Below are positions 16,009-24,502 of a stretch of 52,561 nucleotides of DNA, in pieces. Numbering within the stretch: the stretch's first letter is position 1; every line of letters starts with the position of its first letter. Origin of the DNA: an uncultured Thermomicrobium sp. (GTDB lineage: Bacteria; Chloroflexota; Chloroflexia; Thermomicrobiales; Thermomicrobiaceae). The notes beneath the pieces were generated by a model. The model was not told the DNA's origin, ran no database searches, and saw only the letters and a program-made list of their open reading frames with translations. The position numbers and the translations under genes are program-made. Where the stretch lies: assembly GCA_938028665.1 (NCBI GenBank), contig CALIMB010000012.1, forward strand, positions 1-52,561. The letters are read 5' to 3'.

Positions 16009-17829
16009 TCAGAAGAAGACAGCATCCAGAACCATCGCCGCAAAGAGCAGCCCGAGATACTGCATGGAATAGAGGAAGACCCGCTTGGCAAGCTGATCGC
16101 TCCGCTCGCGGTAGAGTCGAGCGACAAGCCAGAGAAAACGCGCACCCAGCACTGTGGCAGCAACCAGATAGGGAAGCCCAAGAACACCAAACGGATAGAA
16201 GAGCAGGCTCGTGAGCACCATCGCCAGAGTGTAGAAGAGGATCTGCCGTCGCGTCTCTTCCTCGCCACGAACTGCCGGCAACATCGGCACCCCTGCTGCA
16301 GCGTAGTCACCACGCTTATAGAGCGCCAGCGCCCAGAAATGTGGTGGAGTCCAGGCAAAGATCAGCAAGAACATCAAGATAGCCGGCAGCGCCACCTGAC
16401 CCGTCACCGCGGCCCACCCAACCAATGGTGGTACAGCGCCGGCTGCTCCGCCGATCACAATGTTCTGAGGTGTACTCCGCTTGAGCCAGATCGAGTAGAC
16501 AAAGACGTAGAACAGGTTACCTGCCAGCGAGAGCAGCGCCGCCAGTGGATTGACGAAAGCGGTGAGCACATAGACAGCTAGGACGCTCAGGGTCACGCCG
16601 AAAATCAGCGCAAACTCCGGTGCCAGCCGACCACTCGGCAACGGTCGCCGCCGTGTCCGCGTCATAATCGCGTCGATATCCCGATCGACATAGTGATTGA
16701 TTGCCCCGGCGCCGCCTGAAGCGAGCGCACCGCCGATGAGTGCCCAGAAGAGGGTGTCAACGGCTGGTAGCCCCTGTGCCGCGACCAGCATGGCGCAAAG
16801 CGTCGTCAGCAAGAGTAAGACCATGACACCCGGCTTCGTGAGGATCAGGTAGTCACGCAGTACCTCCCCGAGCGGACGGCCTGACCCAGCACGCTGTGCC
16901 GTTCGCATTGTGGCAGCTGCCGCTTCAGCTAGCGGCGTTGCTCGATCGACCAGCGCAGTCAACACCAGGAAGACCCAAATGATCGTCGCCACGGCTAGGT
17001 GTGCCACACTGACGGCCGGATGCAGGTGGAACCAAATATTCGCTGCACCCACAAAGACTTGCGCAACCATCAGCACGGCAGCAGCCAGGGAAAGACCGAC
17101 AACCCACGGCGCATCACTGCGTAGACGACGCGCTTGCCAAGCCAGTACCACAACGAGGAAGACGGCAAGCACGGCAATCAGGCGATGTGTCAGATGCACA
17201 TCCACGTTTGTCCAACCAGTCGGAAACCAGAAGCCACCACAGAAGGGCCATTCCGGGCACGCAAAGCCAGCACCACGTTTAGCGGTGTAAGCGCCACTGA
17301 GCATCAACACAAAGATCGCACCGATCGCGGTGAAGATCCACCATCGGGCTGGTGAGCGCACTGCACGCTGCGCCAGCTTTGGCCACCACGCTCGAAAGGT
17401 CAAGACAATCGCAACCGCCAGATAGCTCAATGCCACGCCGAGATGCAGCGCAACGATCGCCGCTTCCAGATGCGTCCAGACCGTCACTGCACCCAATAGT
17501 GCCTGGACAACGACCAGCCCCGCAGCAAGCAATGGTAACCGCCGGAGCCATGGGTCCGCAGTTCGCAGGCGCCAGCCGGCCAGGGCAACTGCGCCAGTCA
17601 GCAGGATTACTCCGAGCGCGATCAATCGGTGTATGTACTCAATCCAGGCAAGGAGATCCCAACCAGGAATCACTCGTCCATTGCACAGCGGCCACTCTGG
17701 CCCACAACCGAGCCCAGCCCCCGTGACACGTACCGTCCCGCCTACGACAATCAAAAGATACCCGGAAATCGCCACCGCCAGCGCTAGCCAACGGATACGC
17801 TGCCCTCGCTCCTCCACTGCGCTGTGCAT
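16009..17829 (-). CDS. ctaA-ctaB: Fused heme A synthase (CtaA) and protoheme IX farnesyltransferase (CtaB)
   Basis: The 606-aa membrane protein joins two enzymes that act in succession on heme. Residues 1-300 are CtaA: eight predicted helices with His67, His120, His129, His212/215 and His270/277 as heme ligand candidates and cysteine pairs Cys42/Cys49 and Cys191/Cys197. Residues about 320-606 are CtaB, with the prenyl-diphosphate motif NHYVDRDID (378-386) and PLPSGRL. CtaB farnesylates heme B to heme O, and CtaA oxidises it to heme A, so the fusion covers both steps. ATG at 17829 follows GGGGGCGGCA. The order CtaA then CtaB differs from separate genes. It lies 99 bp after subunit I on the same strand, so heme A or O made here probably serves that enzyme. 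Confidence 0.95.
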   Translation of the reverse strand: MHSAVEERGQRIRWLALAVAISGYLLIVVGGTVRVTGAGLGCGPEWPLCNGRVIPGWDLLAWIEYIHRLIALGVILLTGAVALAGWRLRTADPWLRRLPLLAAGLVVVQALLGAVTVWTHLEAAIVALHLGVALSYLAVAIVLTFRAWWPKLAQRAVRSPARWWIFTAIGAIFVLMLSGAYTAKRGAGFACPEWPFCGGFWFPTGWTNVDVHLTHRLIAVLAVFLVVVLAWQARRLRSDAPWVVGLSLAAAVLMVAQVFVGAANIWFHLHPAVSVAHLAVATIIWVFLVLTALVDRATPLAEAAAATMRTAQRAGSGRPLGEVLRDYLILTKPGVMVLLLLTTLCAMLVAAQGLPAVDTLFWALIGGALASGGAGAINHYVDRDIDAIMTRTRRRPLPSGRLAPEFALIFGVTLSVLAVYVLTAFVNPLAALLSLAGNLFYVFVYSIWLKRSTPQNIVIGGAAGAVPPLVGWAAVTGQVALPAILMFLLIFAWTPPHFWALALYKRGDYAAAGVPMLPAVRGEEETRRQILFYTLAMVLTSLLFYPFGVLGLPYLVAATVLGARFLWLVARLYRERSDQLAKRVFLYSMQYLGLLFAAMVLDAVFF

Positions 17830-17928
17830 TGCCGCCCCCGAGAAATGCGTTGTTACCCGACACGCGCCGTTCGTTCCCAGTCTACTACATGGAGGGTACC
17901 CAACAAATGCCCTGAAGAGTCTCCGGAA

Positions 17929-19659
17929 TCACCCGATCTTCCACGGGACACGGCTCAACTCGAACCAGGAGAAACCGTAGAGGAAGATGAAGAGCATCAA
18001 GAAAACGACCGAAATCACCAGCGTTCCAGGCACCTCAAAGGAGCGATGGGCAGCCACTGCTACCGATTCTCCACTTCCGCTGGCATTGGCTGGATATGGG
18101 CTGAACGCCTCGGGAACAATTCGGCCCACTGCTGGCCGCGCTGTGCGCTGCCCCAGAAAGACGGTCGCCACTGCGATCGCGACAAACATCGCCCCGCCGA
18201 CGACCGCAATGATGCCACCGACGCCCATCATCGCCAGAAAGACAGCGATCTCCGGTCGGAGTTCCTGCAAGTTCATACCGAGCACCGGTGCCGTGGCGAA
18301 GGTAATATCCCAGTGCCGCCGCGGGACACCCCAATGCCCGGCCAATCCCATCCCGATGCCAAAGATCAGCATGCCCAGGCCATAGACGTAAGGCTGCCAC
18401 TGCGCCAGCCGCCGGAACAAGAGCTGGCGTTGGAAGATGAGTGGAACAAGATAGTAGGCAATCCCCATGAACGCCAACGTTGTCCCCGCAACGACCGTCA
18501 TGTGGAAGTGCGCTGGAACAAGCAGGGTGTTGTGCGAAATCATGTTCACCTGTGGTCCACCAATAATCACTCCGCTGATCCCACCCAAGAGCCCAAAGAG
18601 AACCATGCTCACAACAAGCGCTGCAAATCCCGGCTCACCCCATGGCGCTCGACGTAGCCACTCGAACAGACCACGGCGATACCCTCGTTCACGCAGTGCA
18701 AGCTCCATCGAGGCTGGGATGCTAAAGGCATGGATGAGACTACCCATCACCGCCGCATACATGAAGTAACTTGCGTTGACATTCTTGACCCAGGTTCCTA
18801 AACCCGGATCAACGAGCAAGTGGTGCATCGCTCCCATGTTGATGAAGAGGACATACAGCACAATCGCGATGCGGCTCAACCCCTCATTCAACGGTCGTGC
18901 ACCGGTCGTAAGGCTCGCCAGTCCGTACCACACGCCAACCATTGCAGCAAGATTCACCTGCTGTGCACCATGACCAAGCCCCCAATACAACAACCGGTAG
19001 ATTCCTGGATCGACTTCCGGGATGACGCCAAGCGTCCACAGGAATACCGGGAACAAGGCAAGTGCACCGGAGAGCAACGACCAGAGCGCAATGACCGCCG
19101 CACCCATCAAGGCGAACGTAAAGAGCGGTAGGCTCCCGACATCACCGCGCAAGCGCGCGGCAACGATATTGATAAAGAAGTGCACGACCGCGAGAATAGC
19201 TCCCACCGCGAAAACGAGCACTGCTGCGTAATACCACGGCGTCTCGGCTCGCAGTGGCGGGTACGAGGTGAACATCACTGTCGCCTTGCCACCCAGCATC
19301 AACACCGTGGCAATGACCGAGCCCCCAAGCATCATCGCGTAGGCAATCCAGCTGAGCCATGGAATGACCATTCGTGTGCTGAGGAGAACGGTACTCGCAA
19401 AGATCAATCCTGCAACCTCAAAAAAGAGGATCCAGAAGATCAACATCACCATTCCATGAGCCGATACAAACTCGTAGAACCGTTGCGGAGCGAGGAGATG
19501 CACTGCTTGCCATCGCGTCAAGGCGATCAGCAAGGCAAGTACACCCCCGATCGTGAGATAAACGACTGCTGTCACCGCATTCAGCATGATCAACCGCTCA
19601 GCGGCCCGATCAACCGAGAGGCCTGTTATCTCGCACCGTCGCATCGCTGCTGTCGCCAT
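17929..19659 (-). CDS. Heme-copper oxidoreductase subunit I, B-family-like, lacking the active-site Tyr
   Basis: The 576-aa protein has at least twelve predicted membrane helices. All six metal ligands are present: His68 (SAHGM, low-spin heme), His230 (GLGHGAQQ, CuB), His279-His280 (CuB), His384 (high-spin heme) and His386 (low-spin heme). In B-family oxygen reductases such as Thermus ba3 the motif is HPIVY, with the Tyr cross-linked to the His. Here the +4 position is Gln234, which is the site of a conserved Glu in NorB. That points to NO reduction (2 NO to N2O) rather than O2 reduction, as proposed for Tyr-less families such as eNOR. ATG at 19659 follows GAGGTGGGACG. It lies 9 bp after the CuA subunit gene. 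An oxygen reductase with a displaced Tyr is not excluded. Confidence 0.93.
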   Translation of the reverse strand: MATAAMRRCEITGLSVDRAAERLIMLNAVTAVVYLTIGGVLALLIALTRWQAVHLLAPQRFYEFVSAHGMVMLIFWILFFEVAGLIFASTVLLSTRMVIPWLSWIAYAMMLGGSVIATVLMLGGKATVMFTSYPPLRAETPWYYAAVLVFAVGAILAVVHFFINIVAARLRGDVGSLPLFTFALMGAAVIALWSLLSGALALFPVFLWTLGVIPEVDPGIYRLLYWGLGHGAQQVNLAAMVGVWYGLASLTTGARPLNEGLSRIAIVLYVLFINMGAMHHLLVDPGLGTWVKNVNASYFMYAAVMGSLIHAFSIPASMELALRERGYRRGLFEWLRRAPWGEPGFAALVVSMVLFGLLGGISGVIIGGPQVNMISHNTLLVPAHFHMTVVAGTTLAFMGIAYYLVPLIFQRQLLFRRLAQWQPYVYGLGMLIFGIGMGLAGHWGVPRRHWDITFATAPVLGMNLQELRPEIAVFLAMMGVGGIIAVVGGAMFVAIAVATVFLGQRTARPAVGRIVPEAFSPYPANASGSGESVAVAAHRSFEVPGTLVISVVFLMLFIFLYGFSWFELSRVPWKIG

Positions 19660-19668
19660 CGTCCCACC

Positions 19669-20220
19669 TCAATCCGTCACAATGATCCGGCCGATCATCA
19701 GATGATGTCCCAAGCCGCAGTACTCGTTGCAGATCAGTGGGAACTCTCCTGTTTTTTCGGGTGTCAGTTCCAGTACCGTAACGTACCCTGGTAAGACCTG
19801 TACGTTGATGCTATGCGGCGGCATAACCAGGGAGAAGCCATGCTGCACATCACGTGAACTGATGAGAAACCGGTACGACTCGCCACGCTTCAGTTGGAGA
19901 ACCGGCTGCCACGCAAAGGCTCGCGCATCCAAATACACATCACTACCCGGAGGCGGTGCAACCACTGGCACTCCATCACGCTGCCCCACCTGGTAGTGCT
20001 GAATGAACGCCTCCGCCTGCCCCGCAAACGTCACCGGATCAACCCGATAGGAGCGAAGGCGATTTTGTTCTTCGCCAATGAGCGGCCAGACAAACGCAAT
20101 CATCAGGAACATTGCAATGCCCCAGATGACCGTCAACCACACCCAGAGCCGCTCATCACGACCTAATGCCTCCCACCAGACACCGCGCGGCTTAGCCAGC
20201 GTACTGACTCGGCTCGCCAT
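19669..20220 (-). CDS. Heme-copper oxidoreductase subunit II with CuA domain
   Basis: The 183-aa protein has one N-terminal membrane helix (about residues 26-47) and a periplasmic cupredoxin domain. The CuA ligands are complete: His127 (VQHGF), then Cys164, Glu166, Cys168, His172 and Met175 in CNEYCGLGHHLM. It would accept electrons from a soluble donor such as cytochrome c or a cupredoxin and pass them to the low-spin heme of subunit I. Length and single helix match B-family subunit II. The start ATG at 20220 follows GGGGGAGG with good spacing. It is the middle gene of a small-subunit/II/I run with gaps of 24 and 9 bp. The intact CuA shows the enzyme is not of the classical cNOR type, which uses a heme c subunit. 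Confidence 0.94.
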   Translation of the reverse strand: MASRVSTLAKPRGVWWEALGRDERLWVWLTVIWGIAMFLMIAFVWPLIGEEQNRLRSYRVDPVTFAGQAEAFIQHYQVGQRDGVPVVAPPPGSDVYLDARAFAWQPVLQLKRGESYRFLISSRDVQHGFSLVMPPHSINVQVLPGYVTVLELTPEKTGEFPLICNEYCGLGHHLMIGRIIVTD

Positions 20221-20244
20221 CTCTGTACCTCCCCCGCCTACCCG

Positions 20245-20403
20245 TCACTGACCAAAGAGCGGGATAAAGCCGAGATCGATTAGGCCCCAGATCAGATAGA
20301 ACAGTGTCGGAATCACGAGCCCCACCATCAAAATCAGGAAAATGTCATCCAAGAGCAGCTGTGGCCACGGAACGCGCTCCGACCGCTCCTCGCGCCCTTC
20401 CAT
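20245..20403 (-). CDS. 52-aa single-helix membrane protein, probable third subunit of the oxidoreductase
   Basis: This short gene encodes a charged N-terminus (MEGREERSERVPW) and one hydrophobic helix (about residues 19-42), ending with GLIDLGFIPLFGQ. It has no recognised family. Its place directly in front of subunit II, and its size, parallel the single-helix subunit IIa of Thermus ba3 oxidase, so a structural role in the same complex is likely by position. An in-frame start 63 nt upstream (20466) overlaps the promoter; the ATG at 20403 is preferred because it follows GGGAGGAGG. It is the first gene after the promoter at 20439-20466. Confidence 0.8.
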   Translation of the reverse strand: MEGREERSERVPWPQLLLDDIFLILMVGLVIPTLFYLIWGLIDLGFIPLFGQ

Positions 20404-20438
20404 CGCTGCCTCCTCCCAAGTGCCACACTCGATGGAAT

Positions 20439-20466
20439 ACTGTAGGCATACAACCCACTTCGTCAA
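20439..20466 (-). promoter_or_regulatory. Sigma70-type promoter of the oxidoreductase operon
   Basis: On the minus strand TTGACG (20466-20461) and TACAGT (20444-20439) are separated by 16 nt, close to the TTGACA/TATAAT consensus. The predicted transcript start near 20432 leaves a short leader with the GGGAGGAGG ribosome site before the ATG at 20403. Confidence 0.55.
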
Positions 20467-20523
20467 GGGGAAGTATCACCAGGAGCGTTACAAAATTGCG
20501 ACAACTCCCTTTGGAAATATTAA

Positions 20524-20535
20524 AGTTATGTAACT
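20524..20535. promoter_or_regulatory. Palindrome AGTTA-N2-TAACT, possible regulator site
   Basis: A perfect 5+5 palindrome around a two-base centre lies about 60 bp upstream of the -35 element, in an AT-rich stretch. A wider inverted repeat, TTGCGA ... TCGCAA, flanks the same area. Position suits an activator or NO/redox regulator, but it matches no operator I can name. Confidence 0.3.
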
Positions 20536-20998
20536 CGCAAAACAGCGAATTGCTCACCGGTACTATTCTCTCCTTTCCTACTCACCCTGCTCTTTTTCAC
20601 GCGTCCCAGTATGGTCACACACAATCCTCCCATCCGCGGTTGACCTTGGACACGGAACGCTCACTCTTCTCTCGGCAACAAGCACTCACGCCCGAGCGCA
20701 CCGGGGGTTGCGATCCCCAGCCTCGATCGACAGAATCTCCTCTCCTGGAACTAGCTGCGGGGAAAAGAGACATGCAGAACCGCAAGGTGATAGCTCAGGA
20801 CGAGGTCCCAAGGATGGCCAAGCCACTCACCACTGCCCTGTCAATGACAACGGGTATTCCGATGCTTCAAGACGCCTGTGCCACACGCCTCACTGAAGAT
20901 TGATCTCCACGGATCCCACGCTCGGCGTTGTCCTTTGTGGAATGTTCTCGCCCCGGCTGATCCCACTAACCATCAGAGGCCTAGTACTCCCACCTCGC

Positions 20999-21037
20999 AA
21001 GTCGCTCGGAAAGGGTCACTCCGGTGGGGAGCGACTT
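20999..21037 (-). terminator. Hairpin downstream of the CtaG-cupredoxin gene
   Basis: Arms of nine bases (20999-21007 and 21029-21037) pair perfectly as AAGTCGCTC/GAGCGACTT around a 21-nt loop that itself holds a short CAC/GTG stem. It begins 24 nt after the stop codon at 21062. No U tract follows on the minus strand. Confidence 0.5.
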
Positions 21038-21061
21038 TTCACCCCATGATCGACACAATCA

Positions 21062-22417
21062 CTACTCGGTCACAATCACGAGCCCGGTCATCTCTCGGAA
21101 TGCAGGACCACACAGTTCTGTGCAGAGCAGTGGATATTCCCCCGTTCGTTCGGGTCGAATGGTGATGATTCCAACTGTTCCCGGAGCTACCCGAACGACC
21201 AGTCGCCGGTCGCCAAAATCGACAAGGAGGCCGTGCGTCACGTCACTGGCTGAGACATACAGCCGATACTCAACGCCCCGGCGGAGCTGCAGTATCGGAT
21301 ACCAGCCATCGGCTCGCCCAACAAGATAGACTTCCCCAGGTGGCGGAGCGACAACCGGGAGCCCGTTACGCTCCCCTACCCAGTACGCCGCAACGAACGT
21401 GGCGACCTGCTGTTCGAAGCGCTGTGGATCCTCTTGTTGCCAGCGGAGATCAGTTGTACCCCGTGCCAGAACCGGTGCGACAACCCCAAAACCGATAAAG
21501 GCAAGTGGAATCACAAGCAGGGCCACCGTCGCGACGGAAAGAGATATTCGCCAGAGACTCGGAGCTTGCGAAAGGCGGCGCATCGAGCTGGGTCGCACTG
21601 CCCGAAGAAGCACCACGAGAAGCACCGTAGCATAGAGCGCTCCACTACCTACCCACATCATTGCCCCGCCGAGCCGCTGATCGGCAAGCGGGTCGATCCC
21701 CCACAGTGCAGCTGTCTCAGCGTACACACCGTAGAGGGGGCGCGGTGCCAGGGTTACGGTCGCACACACCAGATCGGTCGCCATCCAGGTGGCGAACACA
21801 AGAAGAACAGCAGTCATTGGAGAAAACCGGCGATGCCGTGGGAACGGATCCAGCAGTACCCACCAGAAGAGAAACGCACCGCCGAGCATGCTCAGGTGCT
21901 CGATCTGGTGAAGCCAGGGAACACGAACTGCTTCAGCGTAGAGCGGAGGGTAGTGCCACAGCGCAAAGGGCCCGGTCACGGCGAGGAAGACGGTCACAGG
22001 ATGCGTGAGTACGCCCAACAGCCACACAAGGCCGCGCCGCTTACTGAGCCAACGCAGCACCCCGGCAGGCAAGCCACGGAGGAACGTGCGAACTGGTTGC
22101 CCAAGCGACAGCAAAGGCGCCGCGACCAGCATGAGAAGCATATGCTGCACCATGTGCACACTGAACCGCACCGTATTCCCGTGGTCCGGAGGGCCCATGA
22201 GAGCAACTGCGACCACTTCCAGGCCGGCAAGGAAAGCGATCACCCGCCAGCGTGACGCGAGCGGACGGCCGGCACGCGCTACTCGGCGGCGAGCAGCCCC
22301 ATACGCAACCGCCAAACTCAGAAGAAGAACCGTCACCGGCGGATCAAGGTGCCAGGCACGGACGAGATCGGTCGACGTGACCGTGGCGTGCAAGAGTGGA
22401 AGAAGCGGCGCCGGCAT
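21062..22417 (-). CDS. CtaG-type copper chaperone fused to a CuA-like cupredoxin domain
   Basis: The 451-aa protein has two modules. Residues 1-275 form a multi-helix CtaG_Cox domain (caa3-type assembly factor) with His-rich segments HMVQHMLL (88-95), HYPP and WLHQIEHLSML (169-178). A further helix (about 292-318) leads to a periplasmic cupredoxin domain that aligns with subunit II of the neighbouring operon: GLPVVAPPPGEVYL, DVTHG with His395, and CTELCGPAFREM with Cys432, Glu434, Cys436 and Met443. The second CuA histidine is replaced by Phe440, so a normal binuclear CuA is unlikely. It may hold one copper for delivery, or be a redox-inactive scaffold. The ATG at 22417 follows GGAGGAG. It is separated from the oxidoreductase genes by 660 bp but points the same way. 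Confidence 0.9.
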   Translation of the reverse strand: MPAPLLPLLHATVTSTDLVRAWHLDPPVTVLLLSLAVAYGAARRRVARAGRPLASRWRVIAFLAGLEVVAVALMGPPDHGNTVRFSVHMVQHMLLMLVAAPLLSLGQPVRTFLRGLPAGVLRWLSKRRGLVWLLGVLTHPVTVFLAVTGPFALWHYPPLYAEAVRVPWLHQIEHLSMLGGAFLFWWVLLDPFPRHRRFSPMTAVLLVFATWMATDLVCATVTLAPRPLYGVYAETAALWGIDPLADQRLGGAMMWVGSGALYATVLLVVLLRAVRPSSMRRLSQAPSLWRISLSVATVALLVIPLAFIGFGVVAPVLARGTTDLRWQQEDPQRFEQQVATFVAAYWVGERNGLPVVAPPPGEVYLVGRADGWYPILQLRRGVEYRLYVSASDVTHGLLVDFGDRRLVVRVAPGTVGIITIRPERTGEYPLLCTELCGPAFREMTGLVIVTE

Positions 22418-22459
22418 TGTTCGCTCCTCCAGGAAGGCGCCGCCTGCGGGAACCGCACG

Positions 22460-22936
22460 CTAACTCTTCGGAACCGGCTGCCCCAATCGCTCTTCAAGCG
22501 CCCGAATCGCTTCGCGGTCCCGCGCGATCAGCGTCTCCAGATAAGCCCGCAGCGTCATACGCCCGCGGGGCGTCTCGAACTCCTCCTGCCACACAGTATC
22601 AGGGAGGTCACGCACCATGGCGAGCGTCGCCTCGCGCGCCGTCCCAAACTGACTCAGCAGCACCGTTGCGGTCAATCCCAAGGCAGTCTGATGAATGGTA
22701 AGGAGCGGCTCACCCTCGTCATCGAGGATCGTCCGCTCACCTCCCCGCAGCATCTCCTTGATCGCTTGCGACGCATTCAATTCTCGGTTGCGAAGCCGGT
22801 AGAGGATCCCCACGGGGCTCGACGGGTCATCGATCGATCCTGAGTCCGCATTCATCGCCGCAAGTGCCGACCGGAAGCGCTGGTTGAGCTCCCGGTACGT
22901 TGCGATCAGCGCTTCTATCACATCTCGATCGGCCAT
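22460..22936 (-). CDS. DinB-like four-helix protein
   Basis: The 158-aa protein appears largely helical. The C-terminal part (VRDLPDTVWQEEFETPRGRMTLRAYLETLIARDREAI split over about residues 107-145) follows the DinB/maleylpyruvate-isomerase pattern in which a 'tP.G..tl...l' segment precedes the last helix. The usual HxxxH metal residues are missing at the end, so metal-thiol chemistry is doubtful. An upstream in-frame start at 23008 was rejected because ATG 22936 has GGAGGGG five bases before it. It is 42 bp upstream of the CtaG-fusion gene and probably in the same transcript. The function is unknown. Confidence 0.7.
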   Translation of the reverse strand: MADRDVIEALIATYRELNQRFRSALAAMNADSGSIDDPSSPVGILYRLRNRELNASQAIKEMLRGGERTILDDEGEPLLTIHQTALGLTATVLLSQFGTAREATLAMVRDLPDTVWQEEFETPRGRMTLRAYLETLIARDREAIRALEERLGQPVPKS

Positions 22937-23299
22937 CGACGCCCCTCCACGGCGACCAAAATCCCCACGATCGCTGTCTACGATAGCGGAAGGCAAAGCG
23001 ACACGCAAGGTGTCCGCGTCGCAGCTCAGGAAGTCACCTCAAGCCTTCTCGGAGATTCCGTCCAACGGTCGGCAATTCAACGTGGAACCATCTGATACTC
23101 CCGCGCCCAGATTACGGCTTGTGTCCAGCCACCGCAGAGCCCCCAAAAGAAGTGCCGAAAGCTCGCTATTCTCGGCTCCAGTGTCATGTCATCGCCGTTC
23201 TCCTCTGCTGCACAAACAAGTTGCTCTACTAGCATCGTGCTACAACCCGTTTCGCTAGCTTGCGGTTCATCACTGAACCTCAACGCAAGGTAGCCTCCA
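22937..23299. other. Intergenic region, no supported gene
   Basis: The 363 bp between the DinB-like gene and the decayed dehydrogenase show one short minus-strand frame of 36 codons (about 23077-23187) with a distant GAGGAG. It is not supported enough to call. No clear promoter was found. Confidence 0.4.
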
Positions 23300-24418
23300 A
23301 TGAAGTCTCGACCGGCAGTTCTGTATGGTCTGACGCGCTCCTTCAGTATCGAGAAGATCGAGGTTGACCAGCCGAAGGAGGGCAAGGTCCAGGTCAAACT
23401 GGTGACAACCGGGTTCGGCTACTCCGACTGGCACTTCGCCACTTGGGCTGCACCAGTACGCTTCCGATGGTAGCGAGACACGACGGTGCAGGACCATCAA
23501 GAAGGTCGGACCCCATATCACCGACCTCAAGCCTGATGACCATGTGGTCCTCTGCCACATCCCAGCCTGTGGCAAGTGCCGCTGGTGCTTAAACGGGCTC
23601 GCTGCCCTCTGCGATCGCGGTATCGTACTCACCCAGGGTCCCCAACTGGACGGCACATTCCACCGGTACAAGGACGGGCAGGACCTTGCGCAGTTCGCGC
23701 TCGTGTCCGCGTTTTAGTGAGTACACAGTCTGCCCGGGAGACTCGGTGTTAAAGATCGATCCTACTCTCCCGCTAGATCGGGCCCATCTTATTGACTGTT
23801 GACTGTGCGGTCCCCACCGCTCGGGGTGTTGCCGTCAACTGCGCCCGCGTGCTTCCCGGGGAGACGGTCGCGATCGGGGGCACCGGTGGAGTCGGGGTGA
23901 ATGCGGTGCAGGGCGCCGCCATAGCCACGGTTGAGGTGGTGATCGCCGTCGATCTGGTCGACTGGAAGGTAGAGAGGGCTAGGGTATTCGGAGCGTCGCA
24001 CACCAGCAACCCCTTGCGGGAGGGTCCTGTCCCACGGATTGTGGAGATCACCCATGGGATCGGCGTCGACGCCACGATCCTGACCCCACGCGTCGTGACG
24101 CCAGCCCTCTTGGCTATAGCCATGCGCGCAACACGCAAGGCTGGTCAGGCGGTCATCGTAGAGGTAATTGGTCGTGCCCCAAACGAGCCGGAGACGCACT
24201 CCACCTCATGTTCATGGCAAAGGAGGTTTTGGGAACAATCTTTGGCCATAATCTGCCACGCAGCAGCATTCCCCGCCTCCTCGCGTTCTCCTGTGACAGC
24301 AAACTCAAGCTTGACAAACTCGTGTCGCGACGCTATCAGCTTGATTCAAGAGATCAATCAAGCCTACCGAGACGTCGAACAGGAGCGTGTCATGCGTGGC
24401 GTGTTGATCTTCGACTGA
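23300..24418 (+). pseudogene. Decayed zinc-dependent (NDMA-type) alcohol dehydrogenase
   Basis: Pieces of one MDR alcohol dehydrogenase (~370 aa) are readable in successive frames. Frame 1 begins at ATG 23300 (MKSRPAVLYGLTRSFSIEKI ... SDWHFAT) and ends at a stop near 23473. The VGPHITDLKPDDHVVLCHIPACGKCRWCLNG segment (structural zinc, split here) follows in another frame to a stop at 23717, and the SEYTVCPGDSVLKIDPTLPLD segment in a third. The cofactor region GETVAIGGTGGVGVNAVQG and VIAVDLVDWK is open from about 23790, and the C-terminus (KEVLGTIFGHN, then INQAYRDVEQERVMRGVLIFD) needs two more frame changes. The glycine-rich catalytic GHEGAG stretch is lost. At least four lesions make it nonfunctional. 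Confidence 0.87.
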
Positions 24419-24502
24419 GACAGAACACGCCCTTATTGGAGGGTTACGTCCCTGAGGAGCGAACGGCCGCGAAACAGAGACTCCTCTATCGCAGGACACA
24501 TC

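Larger units (their letters stand above)
20404..21061. other. Regulatory region upstream of the oxidoreductase operon
   Basis: About 660 bp separate the small-subunit gene from the CtaG-fusion gene. It holds a minus-strand promoter (20439-20466), a palindrome (20524-20535), an AT-rich stretch at 20480-20560 and a hairpin (20999-21037). Open frames across it on the plus strand have no recognisable product. Confidence 0.5.

Noticed and set aside
17929-19659. Plain ba3-type cytochrome c oxidase subunit I
   Set aside because: The His-Tyr motif is missing (Gln234), so an unqualified oxygen-reductase call is not justified.
23077-23187. 36-codon minus-strand frame starting MTLEPRIASF
   Set aside because: The possible ribosome site is too far from the ATG and there is no family resemblance.
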